From contig CM043944.1 in the NCBI GenBank assembly GCA_014529385.2, positions 76,961,884-77,025,883 on the forward strand: a stretch of 64,000 nucleotides of DNA, read 5' to 3'. Of this stretch, positions 21,988-33,443 are shown one piece after another. The position numbers and the translations under genes are program-made. This DNA is from Adiantum capillus-veneris. Lineage: Eukaryota; Streptophyta; Polypodiopsida; Polypodiales; Pteridaceae. A model generated the notes under the pieces. The model searched no databases, was not told the DNA's origin, and worked only from the letters and a program-made list of their open reading frames with translations. Position 1 is the first letter of the stretch; every line of letters begins with the position of its first letter.

Positions 21988-22742
21988 AAAAGAAGAGGCC
22001 ATAGGAAATCCTATGCCGCATGGAAGAGGTCATCCAAGCTGAAGAAATTCAAAGAGGGAGGGAAGAGCATTTCTTTCCTTACCTATGATGGCACCTTTGG
22101 TGCTACGCACAAAGTCTTGGCCTTTATGCAGCAATTCGATGCGGCGTTTGGAGATGAGGGCTTCATGGATTCCTCTAAGCTACGCCATGTAGCTATGCAC
22201 TTTCAAAAGTCTGCCAGGCAATGGTGGTCTATCCTACGAGCCAACGGTGAAGCTCCACGAACATGGAAAGCTTTAAGAGCTTCCATTATGAAGTAGTTTT
22301 TGGCCACCGATGCCAAAGACAAAGTACTCACCGAATGGCAAAGCTTAAAGCTCTCTCCCTATGAATCCATCCACAAATATGTAGACAAGTTTTGGGACCT
22401 ACAACTCAAAGCCACTGTCTTCAAAAAGTTGGATTTTGGAGAGCAAAAGCAACAATTTTGTGCGGGCTTAACCGAAGAAATGGCGGAGTATGTCAACTCC
22501 CAAAGGCCACGTACCATATAGGCGGTAATAGACCATACTATGGTGGCCTCATGAATCAATTTCCAAACGGGGGCTAAAAGAAATAATAAGCCCACGGAAA
22601 ACAAGGGTTCCAATGAGCCTAAGGGGAAGGACAATGTCCAAAAGTCTCCTAAGGGCAACTCAAACAAAGCTAAAGACAAGGGAGTTTACAAAGGTAAGAA
22701 CAAACTCTCTCCTGAAGAGCTTGAACGTTATCGCAAGAGGTG
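21988..22742 (+). pseudogene. gag: element D Gag capsid-type region, decayed
   Basis: In frame with the preceding ORF: KRRGHRKSYAAWKRSSKLK, SISFLTYDGTFGA, SARQWWSILRANGEAPRTW, then LKLSPYESIHKYVDKFWDLQ. The WW...TW pattern and following helical region fit the Retrotrans_gag fold. Stops at 22294 (TAG), 22519 (TAG) and near 22553 (TGA). The frame ends at the first big deletion, where gag jumps into integrase (IFGLPKSIHG). Confidence 0.75.
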
Positions 22743-23446
22743 ATATCTTTGGATTGCCTAAGTCTATCCATGGGAATACGGGAATATGGCCGATAGTAGA
22801 CAGGTTCAGTAAACAAGCTCATTTTATACCTGTGAAAAAGACTATCAAAGCCCATCAAATGGCAAACCTCTTCATTTCACAAATTTTCAAGTACCATGGC
22901 TTGCCAATGTCTATAGTGTTGGATAGAGATCCTAGAATGACCAGTAATTTTTGGAAGGTCTCTTTGAGAATTTAGGAATTTAGGCCTTTAAAGAATATGA
23001 TTGGGTCGTATTAAAGTTTCCCAAGGCTCGATTAAGGCACACGACGGGCAAGAATCCTACGGGCCACCAAAGTTACTATGCTAAACTAACAAAAAGGTAC
23101 TATGGTCCCTTCCAGATTCTTAGGCCAATCAATGAGATGGCCTATCAACTCAATTTGCCCAATCATTGGCTCATACACAATGCTTTCCATGTGAGCCTAT
23201 TAAAGCATTACAAAGGAGAGCCACCTCAAGAGCCAACTATTGAAGACCCACCGGAGATCGAGGACCAAGAGGAGGTGTTGCAGCCTGAGTCCATTCTTTG
23301 ACATGAAGACAAGGTATTAAGAGGCGGTCAGACTATCCGACGATATCTTATTAAGTTTAAGAATTATCCTTTTGAAGATGCTAGATGGATGCAATTAAAG
23401 GATAACCTAAACCTTGTCAATGCTTACAATGCTTCCCAACAGTAAG
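22743..23446 (+). pseudogene. pol: element D integrase fragments and chromodomain
   Basis: IFGLPKSIHGNTGIW to LDRDPRMTSNFWK (first two catalytic acids), then a second deletion near 22975, then the [16 protein letters not shown] and [13 protein letters not shown]-terminal domain and chromodomain (YLIKFKNYPFEDARWM). TGA at 23299 corresponds to CGA in B. The integrase catalytic Glu region is gone. Confidence 0.8.
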
Positions 23447-23719
23447 CAAATGTACGATCAAGTTTGCGGAGACGACGTCTCCCAAACACCAAGTAGAGCT
23501 TGTCACTCTACTATGGAAGATTGATAGGACTAATGTGCAGACATGCTTGCGGCAGCCTTAGGCTCTCAAGCGCCAAATGGACTAGTCATCCATTGTGGAC
23601 CGGAATGATGTCGTAGGGTAACATAGGGATCCTTTACCCGCTAAGAAAAGGACTCATGAATATGCTTTATCTTGTCTACACCATAGTCGAGGACGACTAT
23701 GATTTCAAGAGAGAGGTAA

Positions 23720-25278
23720 TGTCATAATAATCAATATCTAATTCTCCTAAATGATTTTCTCATATTAAACTGATCATTTAATGTGGGGAAGTGCCAGGGG
23801 AGAAAAAGCTACAATATGGGTTAAGCTAGCAGACCGGCCACAATAGAGATCCAAAGGTGGCAAAATAGGGATCCAAAGGGGGGACCATCTGCAAAAGAGC
23901 TATGTACAACAATGGGCTAAAAAGACCCTAAGGTTTATCCCATTAAGACTTCCAAATGCTAAGGTTCCAAAATTCAAAGGTTGTGTCCAAAGGTCAACCC
24001 TAGGGAAATTGGATGCTTTCTGTGTGACTAAAAAGTCTTTTCAAATCCCTACATAGGAGGGGGCGAGCCTTGGGAGTAGGGGATGAGAGAGAAAGTCACA
24101 CACACACACACACAGGCTCCCTTTACACAAAGGGAATTACGGACACATGTCAGCTCCCTAGCCCAGATGCCCACAAGGTGTGCCGAATTTCTATTGGATG
24201 GCCTTGGAGGTGGACCAATGAGAATTAGGCTAGAGTAAATCTAGTTTAATTAATTTAAAAACACTTAATAAAAGAACCAATGAGAATTAAGTCCTCTAGA
24301 AGACTATTGGACAGTCTCGCAAGGGGTACAATGAGCATTCAGCAGCCCAATGGCTTGCCTGATTCCTATTGGCCACGAGGCAAAGGGGTCCAATGAGAGT
24401 TTAGTTTAATTATTAAATTACCTAAAGCTCTCACAAAAGGGGGAAGGGGGACACATTTCAATAGGCTATCACTTATGCTGCTTAATAATCATTGGCTTGA
24501 CTGGGGGAGGGCCAATGGGGAGATAGCAAGAGCAAATAGCAAGAGGGCTGATTTGCAAGGCATTATCACACACACACTCACACAATCTCATGTGTGAGGA
24601 AAGAGAAGACTATCTCTTCCCAAGCTTTAATGGAGAGCTCATCACCTACTCCAAGCTTGAGAGATACAAGCCTAATATGACACACTCTTGGCTTGTGGAT
24701 GCAAATCCAACCAAGAGCCAAGCTTCAATGCATGCTCATCTCCTCTACCAAGCTAATTACTAAGCTAAAGCTATGCTAATATGAGTGATTATGTGAGGAG
24801 ATGTACATCTTTCTCGTAAGATACTCCTTCCTCTCAATCTACTCTCATACCCTGCTAGCTCTCACCATCTTCCAAGGTGTGTGAGGTCTTGGGTCTGAGA
24901 ACGGGGATAATTAAAGTTGTGTTTACTAAGTGTTTTGCTTAGTGCATGAAGCTTTCATCTTCATTGCACTAGCTAGTCTTGAAGGAACACAAAGAATTGT
25001 ATTGTACAATGTCTCTCTTGATGGGAGAAACCATAATACAAAGCCTTTTGGAGGGGGGACCGGCTCCATGCAAATCCGGTCCTCAACTGTTGTCAATAGC
25101 TTAATTTCTCTCTCTTTTGAAAGTATTGTTGATGCTATATGACTAGGTGTTATGATTTTTGTTGCTCTCTCCACCCAAGCACTCTTGTAATTCTCATTAG
25201 GAATCTATTCTAATGAAATGCCCACTATGTTCATGCTAATTTCCGCTACACATAAGTTTTAAAACCATTAAATGTTAC
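23720..25278 (+). repeat. element D 3' LTR (1559 bp)
   Basis: Begins TGTCATAATAATC after the polypurine tract, ends TGTTACA, and is followed by TSD ACAAG. Confidence 0.95.
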
Positions 25279-25283
25279 AACAA

Positions 25284-26499
25284 GCGCGGTACGCATGCCC
25301 TTGTTCGCTGCACTTGAAACACCGGTTATCCTTGCGATAACGCTCAAGCTATTCAGGAGAGAGTTTGTTTTTACCTTTGTAAACTCCCTTCTCTTTAGCT
25401 TTGTTGGAGTTTCCCTTAGGAGACTTTTGGACATTGTCCTTCCCCTTAGGCTCATTGGAACCGTTGTTTTCCGTGGGCTTATTATTTCTTTTAGCCCCCG
25501 TTTGGAAATTGATAATGGAAGCTCTTAAAGCTTTCCATGTTCGTGGAGCTTCACCGTTGGCTCGTAGGCTAGACCACCATTGCCTGGCGGACTTTTGAAA
25601 GTGCAAAGCTACATGGCGTAGCTTAGAGGACTCCGTGAAGCCCTCATCTCCAAACGCCACATCAAACTCTTGGATTAAGGCCAAGACTTTGTCCGTAGCA
25701 CCAAAGGTACCATCATAGGTAAGGAAAGAGATGCTCTTCCCTCCCTCTTTGAATATCTTCAGCTTGGACGACCTCTTCCATGCGGCATAGGATTTCCTAT
25801 GGCCTCTTCTTTTTGATCGTTTAAAGGTTGCACCATCACTTTCTTCAGAAGGTGAAGAATTTGAAGAAGGTGGAGAAGAGGGTGACCTCTTTCTCGCCTT
25901 TTTCTTGTCTTGATCTTCGGCGTCTTCACCATCACTTTCATAAGAGGAAGAGGATGAAGAAGATGGAGAAGAGGGTGTCCTCTTTCTCGACTTTTTCTTC
26001 TCTTTCTTTTTATTATCCCTCTTTGAATTATGGTGTGGAGAAGAGTGCGATGGTCTTCTCCGCTTTGGGGGTGATGGAAAGTGTTTAGCCCGCCATCTTC
26101 GTGGAGCCATCTCCGCCGAGGTGGTGGGAGACTCACTTCTTTCTCGTTCCTTCGGTGGAGGCTCTTGAGTTCTCCTTTGGGAAGGAGATGCATCATCAAG
26201 AATTAAATTCTTGAGCCCTTCGTATGGATTCTCTTCTTCTTCCCGAATCAGAGAGAGACCTCTTTCGGGAGTCTCACAAGGAGGCTTCCTAGGTGTTCTC
26301 TCGTCATGCTGATGAGCTTGGAGAATCCCGTGAGCACGGAGCTGCGTTGCACTTCACTTTGGAGAGATGGATTGCCCATGGCTTGTTGAAGCCTAGAAAC
26401 AAGATAGTTAACAAGCATCGGAGCATCAGTAGTAGCTTGCTCATTAGCAAAATCAAAGTTATCAACATTAATTTCACTCTCTTTACTATTGTCAACCAT
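25284..26499 (-). pseudogene. gag: element A gag (minus), 5' part
   Basis: Starts at ATG 26499 (MVDNSKESEINVDNFDF), 96% the same plan as D Gag by eye: acidic N-terminus, Ser/Arg-rich block (MAPRRWRAKHFPSPPKRRR), serine run, then SYAAWKRSSKLK and SARQWWSSLR. A 1 bp loss near 26340 shifts the frame. A ~280 bp in-frame-joining deletion near 25512 removes the middle of the capsid region. A TAG near 25349 ends the frame before the zinc knuckle, where D is inserted. The stretch continues at 19219. Confidence 0.85.
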
Positions 26500-26888
26500 T
26501 CTAACAAATTTTAGGTGTACTTTGGCACTTCAAGCCCTAGTCGCTACTCCTCTTTACCCCTTTAGAAAAAGCACTCAAGCTACTGTACCCGTGGCTCGAA
26601 TACCATGAATTTTAAGGAATAGAAGAGAGGGTCTTTCGACACCAAAACAGCACCGGCTCCTGTCAAGCTTGTAATAGGTCAATAGTGGTTAAGCCATAGG
26701 CAAGCCCCATAGGACTCCACTATTAAGACCATAGCTCTCGACGGTGATGCCCCGTTAACTGCACCAAGGCAAGCGCACTGCAAGGCTAAAAAATCCCTAT
26801 TCTACTTACTCACAGGCAATTAATAATACCAACCATTTATAGCTAGCTCGAGGACCTCTCTTCTTGAGCAAGAAAAGAGAATCCTTGT

Positions 26889-26900
26889 GCTCTGATACCA
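26889..26900 (-). other. primer binding site of A
   Basis: GCTCTGATACCA on the plus strand is the complement of TGGTATCAGAGC. It lies one base inside the 5' LTR. Confidence 0.9.
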
Positions 26901-26901
26901 A

Positions 26902-28505
26902 TGTAACATTTAATGGCCTAAAAACTTGTGTGTAGCGGATATTGGCATGAACATAGTGGGCATTTTATTAACATAGATTCCTAATGAGAATTACAAGAGT
27001 GCTTGGGTGGAGAGAGCAACAAAAAGCATAACAGGTAGTTAGATAGCATGAACAATACTTTCAAAAGAGAGAGAAATTAAGCTATTGACAACAGTTGAGG
27101 ACCGGATTTGCATGGAGCCGGTCCCCCCTCCAAAAGGCTTTGTATGATGGTTTCTCCCATTAAGAGAGACATTGTACAATACAATTCTTTGTGTTCCTTC
27201 AAGACTAGCTAGTGCAATGAAGATGAAATCTTCATGCACTAAGCAAAACACTTAGCAAACACAACATCAATTATCCCCGGTCTCAGACCCAAGACCTCAC
27301 ACACCTTCGAAGATGGTGAGAGCTAGCAGGGTATGAGAGTAGATTGAGAGGAAGAAGGAGTATCTTATGAGAAAGATGTACATCTCCTCACATAATCACT
27401 CATATTAGCATAGCTTAGCTTAGTAATTAGCTTGGTAGAGGAGATGAGCATGCATTGAAGCTTGTCTCTTGGTTGGATTTGCATCCACATGCTAAGAGTG
27501 TGTCGATGTAGGTTTCTATCTCACAAACTTGGAGTAGGTGATGAGCTCTCCATGAAAGCTTGGGAAGGGATAGTCTTCTTCTTGCTTCTCACATAGACTG
27601 TGTGAGAGTGTGTGTGTGATAATGCCTTGCAAAAATCAGCCCCCTCTCTCTCTTGGGCGAGCTCTCTTGCTAATTTCTCTTGCTGTCCTCTCATTGGACC
27701 TCCCTAGGGCTAGCCAATGACAATTAAGCAGCATAAGTGAGAGCCTTCTGACATTTGTCCCCCTTTCCCCTTTTGTGAGAGATTTAGGTAAATGAATAAT
27801 TCAATTAAACTCTCATTGGACCCCTTTGCCTCCTGGCCAATAGGAATCAGGCAAACCATTGGGCTGTTGAATGCTCATTGGACCCCTTGGGAGACTGTCC
27901 AATAGTCTTCTAGAGGACTTAAATCTCATTGGTTCTTTTATTAAGTGTTTTTAAATTAATTAAACTAGATTTACTCTAGCGTAATTCTCATTGGTCCACC
28001 TCCAAAGACATCCAATAGGAATTGGGTACACCTTGTGGGCATTTGGCCTAGGGAGCTGACATGTGTCCCTCATTCCCTTTGTGTAAAGGGAGCTTGTGTG
28101 TGTGTGTGTGGCTTTCTCTCTCATCCCCTACATGCTAGGCTCGCCCCCTCCTATGTAGGGATGTGCAAAGACCTTTTTGGACACACACAAAGCATCCAAT
28201 TCCCCTATGGTTGACCTTTGGACACAACCTTTGAATTTTGGAACCTTAGCATTTTGGAACCTTAGCATTTTGGAAGTCTTAATGGGCTGAACCTTAGGGT
28301 CTTTTTAGCCCATTGTTGCACATGGCTCTTTTGCAGATGGCCCCCTTTTTGGATCCCTATTTTCCCTCCTTTGGATCCCTACAATGGTCGGTTTGCTAGC
28401 TTAACCAATATTCTAGCTTTTTCTCCCCTAGCACTTCCCCATATTAAATGATTAGTTTAACATGAGAAAATCATTTAGGAGAATTAGATATTGATTATTA
28501 TGACA
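26902..28505 (-). repeat. element A 5' LTR (1604 bp)
   Basis: TGTAACATTTAATGG to ATTATTATGACA on the plus strand, followed by TSD CATAG. It contains the inverted CCAAT cluster, the GGACCGG hairpin (27099-27124) and a TG tract near 28097. Confidence 0.95.
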
Positions 28506-28510
28506 CATAG

Positions 28511-29982
28511 AGTGCAAAATGCTTCATAATCAACTGATGTGATGAATATGTATGCCGCTCCAAATCATCCTTTGCTATATGTATAAACAACCATTTGTAC
28601 TGTTGTTTAGCAGCACTTGTACCTTAACAAGTCATTCTAAGTATCCGACAATTTCTGGCCATTGAAATTGCTCCTAATACACCATGCTGAAAATGGTATA
28701 GAAAATAAATATGACCAGCACCTAGGAACATTGTCGCGACACATAATTGAAGTAGCGGCACCAGTGTCTGTCCCAGAGACTCATATTCTCCACATGTGGA
28801 ATATGTCTCAGGTAAGGATGTCTTAGAAAAAAGTCCTTCAAGTACGAGATGTACTTGGGTGTGGAGGTAACTGTAAAACATGCATGCGACGTGCGTGAGA
28901 GAGACCCTCATTATCGATGCTCCACACTTGCTAACCCAAACTCCTTGAGTTCCCAAACCATGTTGCATCCCATGTGACAACATGTGCCAAATAAACCCTA
29001 CAAGTGGGTCTATAATTGCATAATGCAAAAATTGTATGTTGGACACAACGGCCCAAAATTCTTGGCTCTTACATGACCGTGTCATCTCTTTGGAGAGTGA
29101 ACATAGTGTTCACCGATGCGTAATCAAAGGCATCTGGCCAAATTTCCCTCCTGCAAAGGCGAGAAATTTCCCGCCTTTGGAAAGGCCTAGGAATACTAGG
29201 TGAAAATTAGTGGAATGTAAGTAGTAGTGCAGATGTAGCCTTGGGTGTTGCCTTTGCAATCCAGACCCCTTTGTTAAAGCAACATTATCAAACCCCTTGG
29301 TTAAACATTGCATGAAAACTTCTCAACGAGTAGCCGGCCCTTGGCCTTTGTCCATGACCCCCATTGGGTTTGCCTGTGGCATTTCATTACTTTTGGAGTT
29401 GAAAGATGTCCACTACCTCGTGGCAGTTCGTGGACTTCTTGCCTTGAAAATGCAAGTGTTAAGGTTCCAAGAATGGACCATCAACCCTTACTAAGTGATT
29501 TAGTAATTACGAGTTGGGTCGTACCCCAAACTGTACTCATATAGGCACTCTTAGTGCTAATAGGAGCTCCACTAAAGTTGGAGTCGTATTGACAACTAGA
29601 TCTTTTTCACACCCAAAAATCCATAATCTGGGGTTGTTGTGAACAGTCGTGTGGTGTGAAATGCTGACTTCATCCATACACCGTGGTAGAGATAAGCCCT
29701 TACGAGTTTAAGACGTTGAAAAACTCAACTTGACTTGCACACTTAAAGTGTGGAGTGCTAAAATAAAGCCCAAAAAACCACTAATGGAAAAACCCTTGCT
29801 TGTCCATTATAATTGATGGGTACTCAACTCGATAGAAGTGTTCGATCTTGAAATCAATCACTGATGGACTAAAAATAGATGGCTCTTATAATAGATGGTT
29901 CGTAGGATCCTATTGGCTATATTGACATAGAAAGATTTCAATAAAATCATTCCTAGTTTCATCTTTCCCACAAAGAAGTTGG

Positions 29983-30028
<46 letters not shown>

Positions 30029-32227
30029 CTTGGCTGAGGAAAACCTCTTATTCGAATGTGTTTGTATGCCCCTTGCATATGATCCCATACAGACCATGTT
30101 TGTGTCGTAGCTTATCCTATAAGCGTACAATTGTGTACGTGTACCGTGCCCTCGTAGAGAGAGGTACCATAAGTCACATGTGGACCCACTATCCTTGTAT
30201 GTGACAGTGACAGGTTCAAGGTAACTTGAAATGCGGCACTTTACCTATGAATAACATAAAAAATGTTTTAAGATATCAATTACTTACCTTGTCCTTGATA
30301 GAGTATGTAGTGTTATAGTGGAAGCAGATACAATGATGGAGTGTCATACGTCCAACAAACTAGTACGCCGTGCATACATAGCAAAAAATAGAATAGGAAG
30401 CCCGTGGCTTCAATGACCGTCTCAACCATGTGAGCCCTTGGTATACGTGCCTTGTACGATGACACTGCCATGGATACATCACAGTGCGCCGTTGCGTAAA
30501 CTATGAGCTTATATCCATATAGTGCCAAAGATGTGTGCCATTATTAATGATTGGAAGTCCATCGATAATACCGCGGCACATAAGAGAAGCCGTGCAATAC
30601 GTTGCTTTGTATAGTGGCTTCTTAGGGAGTATGCCCAAGCACTTTGCTTTGCACAGCACAGAGATTTTTTCCAAAATGAAAAGTAAAACATAGTTAAAAA
30701 ACAAACGTAACTTGAAATTGACTAACCTTGTCGCCCACTTATGGGTAGGTTTCTTGTAGTTTGCTAGATTCCGGTGCATAGCCAAATGTACTGCTCGCGT
30801 GAGTTAGCATATGTATCATATACACCCGCATGGGATGTAAAAACCCGCTTGAGTTGAGTACATAGACAGAGCCTTGCTCCCCTGATGTCTCGAAAAAAAA
30901 CTCATCGGATCTTGTCGTTGTCTGATTGCTTTAATGAAAGACAACTGGCGTAGAGGTCAAGCCCGAGCAACGTGTTTGATAGCTTCTTGGAATGGTAGTT
31001 AATGATCAGCTTTGCCGAGTACTTTGACCATACAGTCACAGAGTTATTGTTCAAGGCATAGGCCTTGCATGTACATGCATGTACTGCTCCCCTCCACTAT
31101 AAGTAATGGTCTCGAAGCTCGTGTTGCAAAAAACATTCTGCAAAATGACAATGAATGAGAAACATCGATTTCAAGTTCATTGTACTTACTGGCCATCGAA
31201 AATGTCTACATTGCCATCTCCATCAGAGATGAAGCAGTCGTCGAATTGGTAACTGCTACATGCATCATATGCATGAAAGTCTGCAAATTACAAACATGTT
31301 GCTGCAATTTGTCGCATGTCTAGCATGCCGCATCCTAGCCGAAAATGTTGTGCCCATGGTCTCTATTGATGCACTTCTCCCTTGGCTTTACCTTGGAAAA
31401 TTTTAATTCATACTGAGGGTTCGACTGGGCCGGATGCTTTTAATCTTTCCGAGCCTGCCTTGCATGAATCGTGTAATCGAGCCGCCATGGTGCTTGAACC
31501 GACTTCTCCGCAGTAGGCTCAATCCTTGGTTGCCTTATCGATGCCGACTATCCTCGATGGCACGTTCGTGCATGAGAACCGGAAAAAGACTTGAAAACAG
31601 AAAAATTATGCAGCTGAGAAAAATTTCTGCAACCCTTGGCGCCCTTGGCGGTGGCTATGGTGTCTCATCATCGAGGTGCAACGTTCGAAGCTTGCTGTGC
31701 CGCTTGTCCTGGAGCTTTTTGAATGGGGGTGTGAATGCCCATCAAAATCCTTGAAGAATAGCCACCATTTGACTATGGGCGCCCCCCCCCAAGTGGAAAA
31801 CGAAGGAAAAAAAAGCGATGGCAGCGAGCGAGCAACTGCCGAGGAAGAAGCCGCATGCTTAGTCCATGGTTGTTGCATCATGCAATGGTCGATGACCTGC
31901 GGACCCGTGATGTAAAAGACTTCCCCGCCTTCTACGAACCCGTAGAGCCGCTCTGCGAGAGCTTTGGAGGTGACCGACCTCGCCTCGCTTTCCCCTCCTA
32001 GGGGTGCTTGCACACGGCTCTCAACCGTCGGCCTTTGACCTCGTCTGCTAAGCGACCATGTCCGCGCAGTCTTCCTGCGGCTGCTCCTTCTCCCCCATGC
32101 GAGGCATGCAAAAGCCCCAATCTTGATGACCACGCCCTCCAAGAGGGAGAGAGAGAGAGTAAGAGACAAGAGACAAGAGAGCAAGAAGCCACGCAAGGTT
32201 CCCTTCCTCCATAGCTCTCCCCCTTGA
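28511..32227 (-). other. E internal region, no assignable gene
   Basis: The leader after the PBS (31400-32227, minus) has a 196-codon frame (32196-31606) with no gag motif. On the minus strand between about 31300 and 29860 there are coding-like pieces such as DFHAYDACSSYQFDD and GDGNVDIFDG with splice-like edges (TTTGCAG before, GTAAGT after), and a piece reading VTVTYKDSGSTCDLWYLS. The implied introns are only 43-52 nt and the pieces contain stops. It may be a captured gene relic; I cannot name it. A 153-codon frame (29085-28624) has no recognisable motif. Confidence 0.3.
29985..30025. repeat. (AG)n microsatellite
   Basis: About 20 AG units, pure. Confidence 0.95.
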
Positions 32228-32239
32228 GCTCTGATACCA
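32228..32239 (-). other. primer binding site of E
   Basis: GCTCTGATACCA on the plus strand, one base from the LTR at 32241. It is the complement of the initiator-Met PBS. Confidence 0.75.
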
Positions 32240-32240
32240 G

Positions 32241-32409
32241 TGAAAGGTCGAGGGGAGACTGAACCCTGGACCTCCCAGCCATCCTTTTATAGGAGAGCCC
32301 ATGGCCCTTTGCCCTAAACGGATTCCCTATCCACACCTTCAGTCCGACCCTTGGCTTAAGTCCTTGACTCCCCTAAGTCGGGTCCTGTCCTCTAGCCCTT
32401 GGCCCGACA
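32241..32409 (-). repeat. element E 5' LTR (169 bp)
   Basis: Minus strand TGTCGGGCCAAGGGC to GACCTTTCA, with TATA box CCTATAAAAGG at 32293-32283. Partner at 6182-6354. Confidence 0.75.
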
Positions 32410-33239
32410 TCCACTTTGCAAGCTATAGACTTTAGACTAAGGCATGCCAAGAACATGATTGCTTTCGTGAAATGATGTGAAGTTGATATGGACAAATCTT
32501 AAGCTCCATTGGCAGAGCAATTCTATATTAGTGGAATTTGTGGAAAGACTAACATGGGCCACTAGCCCCTCACTGTTTTGAGAAAAAATTTACATACCGT
32601 AGAATGAGAAGCCATAGAAACCATTTAAACAACAATTTCAAAGAGTAAGCACAATAAGTCGTTAAAAGACAACATTGTTATCAAGCCTTGCCAATAAAGA
32701 AAAATTATCTATTTCCACAACCATCTCTATGTTTTAATACTTCAAACCACCATCAAACAAGAATCATAAAAATGTGTTCATACCATACCCTATTGAGATT
32801 AAAAAAACCAACCCTCAATGGCCACTAGTGGTCATCACATGCAAATGAATGCCAAATTATGAGGGAATCACCTAAATTTTGACTCCTTGAAATCCTTGTA
32901 CACTGAAGCTCTTCAAAAACTTGGAAGACCCGACCTACACAAATGAAGGAGAAAATTAAGGACTATCTTGCACAACCCTCAATTTACCTAGTCGAGAGGT
33001 GAAAGATTCTCGATCATCCATTGAAACTCTAGCAGAATGTTTATGCAAAATTATATGGCTAGAACATGTTTGAAGCACTAATACACGTGTTTATCAAGAT
33101 GTACTCTAGTGAATGACAATAATGGGTGCACACAACGTTTTTCATAAACACTACATCTTGACCAACCAAAGACCTCTTTGGTTTGTCGGGTGATACAATC
33201 TGTTACCATTGCTCTTAGCACTATGAATCAACGAAAAAC
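32410..33239. other. no clear feature; possible downstream part of copia J
   Basis: Minus-strand frames are short and broken. Position suggests decayed sequence between integrase and RT of the copia relic to the right, but I see no diagnostic motif. Confidence 0.35.
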
Positions 33240-33409
33240 ACAATTGATAGCCTTATCTTCTAGCTATTGTATTGTCGAGTAGGTACTATAGCATAGGCCA
33301 TAGAACCAAAGATATGAAAGTGATCAATAGAAGGCTTCTTGCTATACCAAGTTTCATACAGAGTGATAGACTACAGGGCTTTAGTTGGACACATGTTAAG
33401 TACCCGCAC

Positions 33410-33443
<34 letters not shown>

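Larger units (their letters stand above)
19220..25278 (+). mobile_element. Ty3/gypsy element D, deletion derivative inside A
   Basis: Complete at both ends: 5' LTR 19220-20883, PBS 20885-20896, gag, integrase scraps, polypurine tract 23707-23719, 3' LTR 23720-25278, TSD ACAAG on both sides. Two internal deletions remove zinc knuckle-protease-RT-RNase H-early integrase (near 22740) and mid integrase (near 22975). Its LTRs, PBS and tract are intact, so it could have moved in trans. Confidence 0.95.
7281..28505 (-). mobile_element. Ty3/gypsy element A (minus), interrupted by B and D
   Basis: The element starts TGTAACA and ends TGACA on the plus strand. It is flanked by identical 5 bp duplications CATAG (7276-7280 and 28506-28510). 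Parts: truncated 3' LTR 7281-8757, RT-PR-gag 17823-19219, rest of gag 25284-26499, PBS 26889-26900, 5' LTR 26902-28505. B sits in its 3' LTR and D in its gag. Integrase, RNase H and part of RT are missing because of the deletion at 17821/17823. Confidence 0.9.
6182..32409 (-). mobile_element. LTR element E, outermost nest layer (minus), split by A
   Basis: Short LTR-like repeats at 6182-6354 and 32241-32409 share orientation and sequence. On the minus strand the right copy reads TGTCGGGCC...CTTTCA and is followed by ACTGGTATCAGAGC, an initiator-Met PBS, so it is the 5' LTR. The left copy is preceded by sequence encoding VFEDENASPRGSN, which resembles the 3' end of plant gypsy pol, as expected for a 3' LTR. 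Possible TSDs are TCCGT (6177-6181) and TCCAC (32410-32414), an imperfect match. Internal sequence outside A is only ~4.6 kb and mostly non-coding, so E was non-autonomous or decayed. Two separate insertions remain possible. Confidence 0.5.

Noticed and set aside
28624-29085. 153-codon frame (minus)
   Set aside because: No recognisable motif, no conserved neighbour and ordinary length for chance in this composition. Kept only as unassigned.
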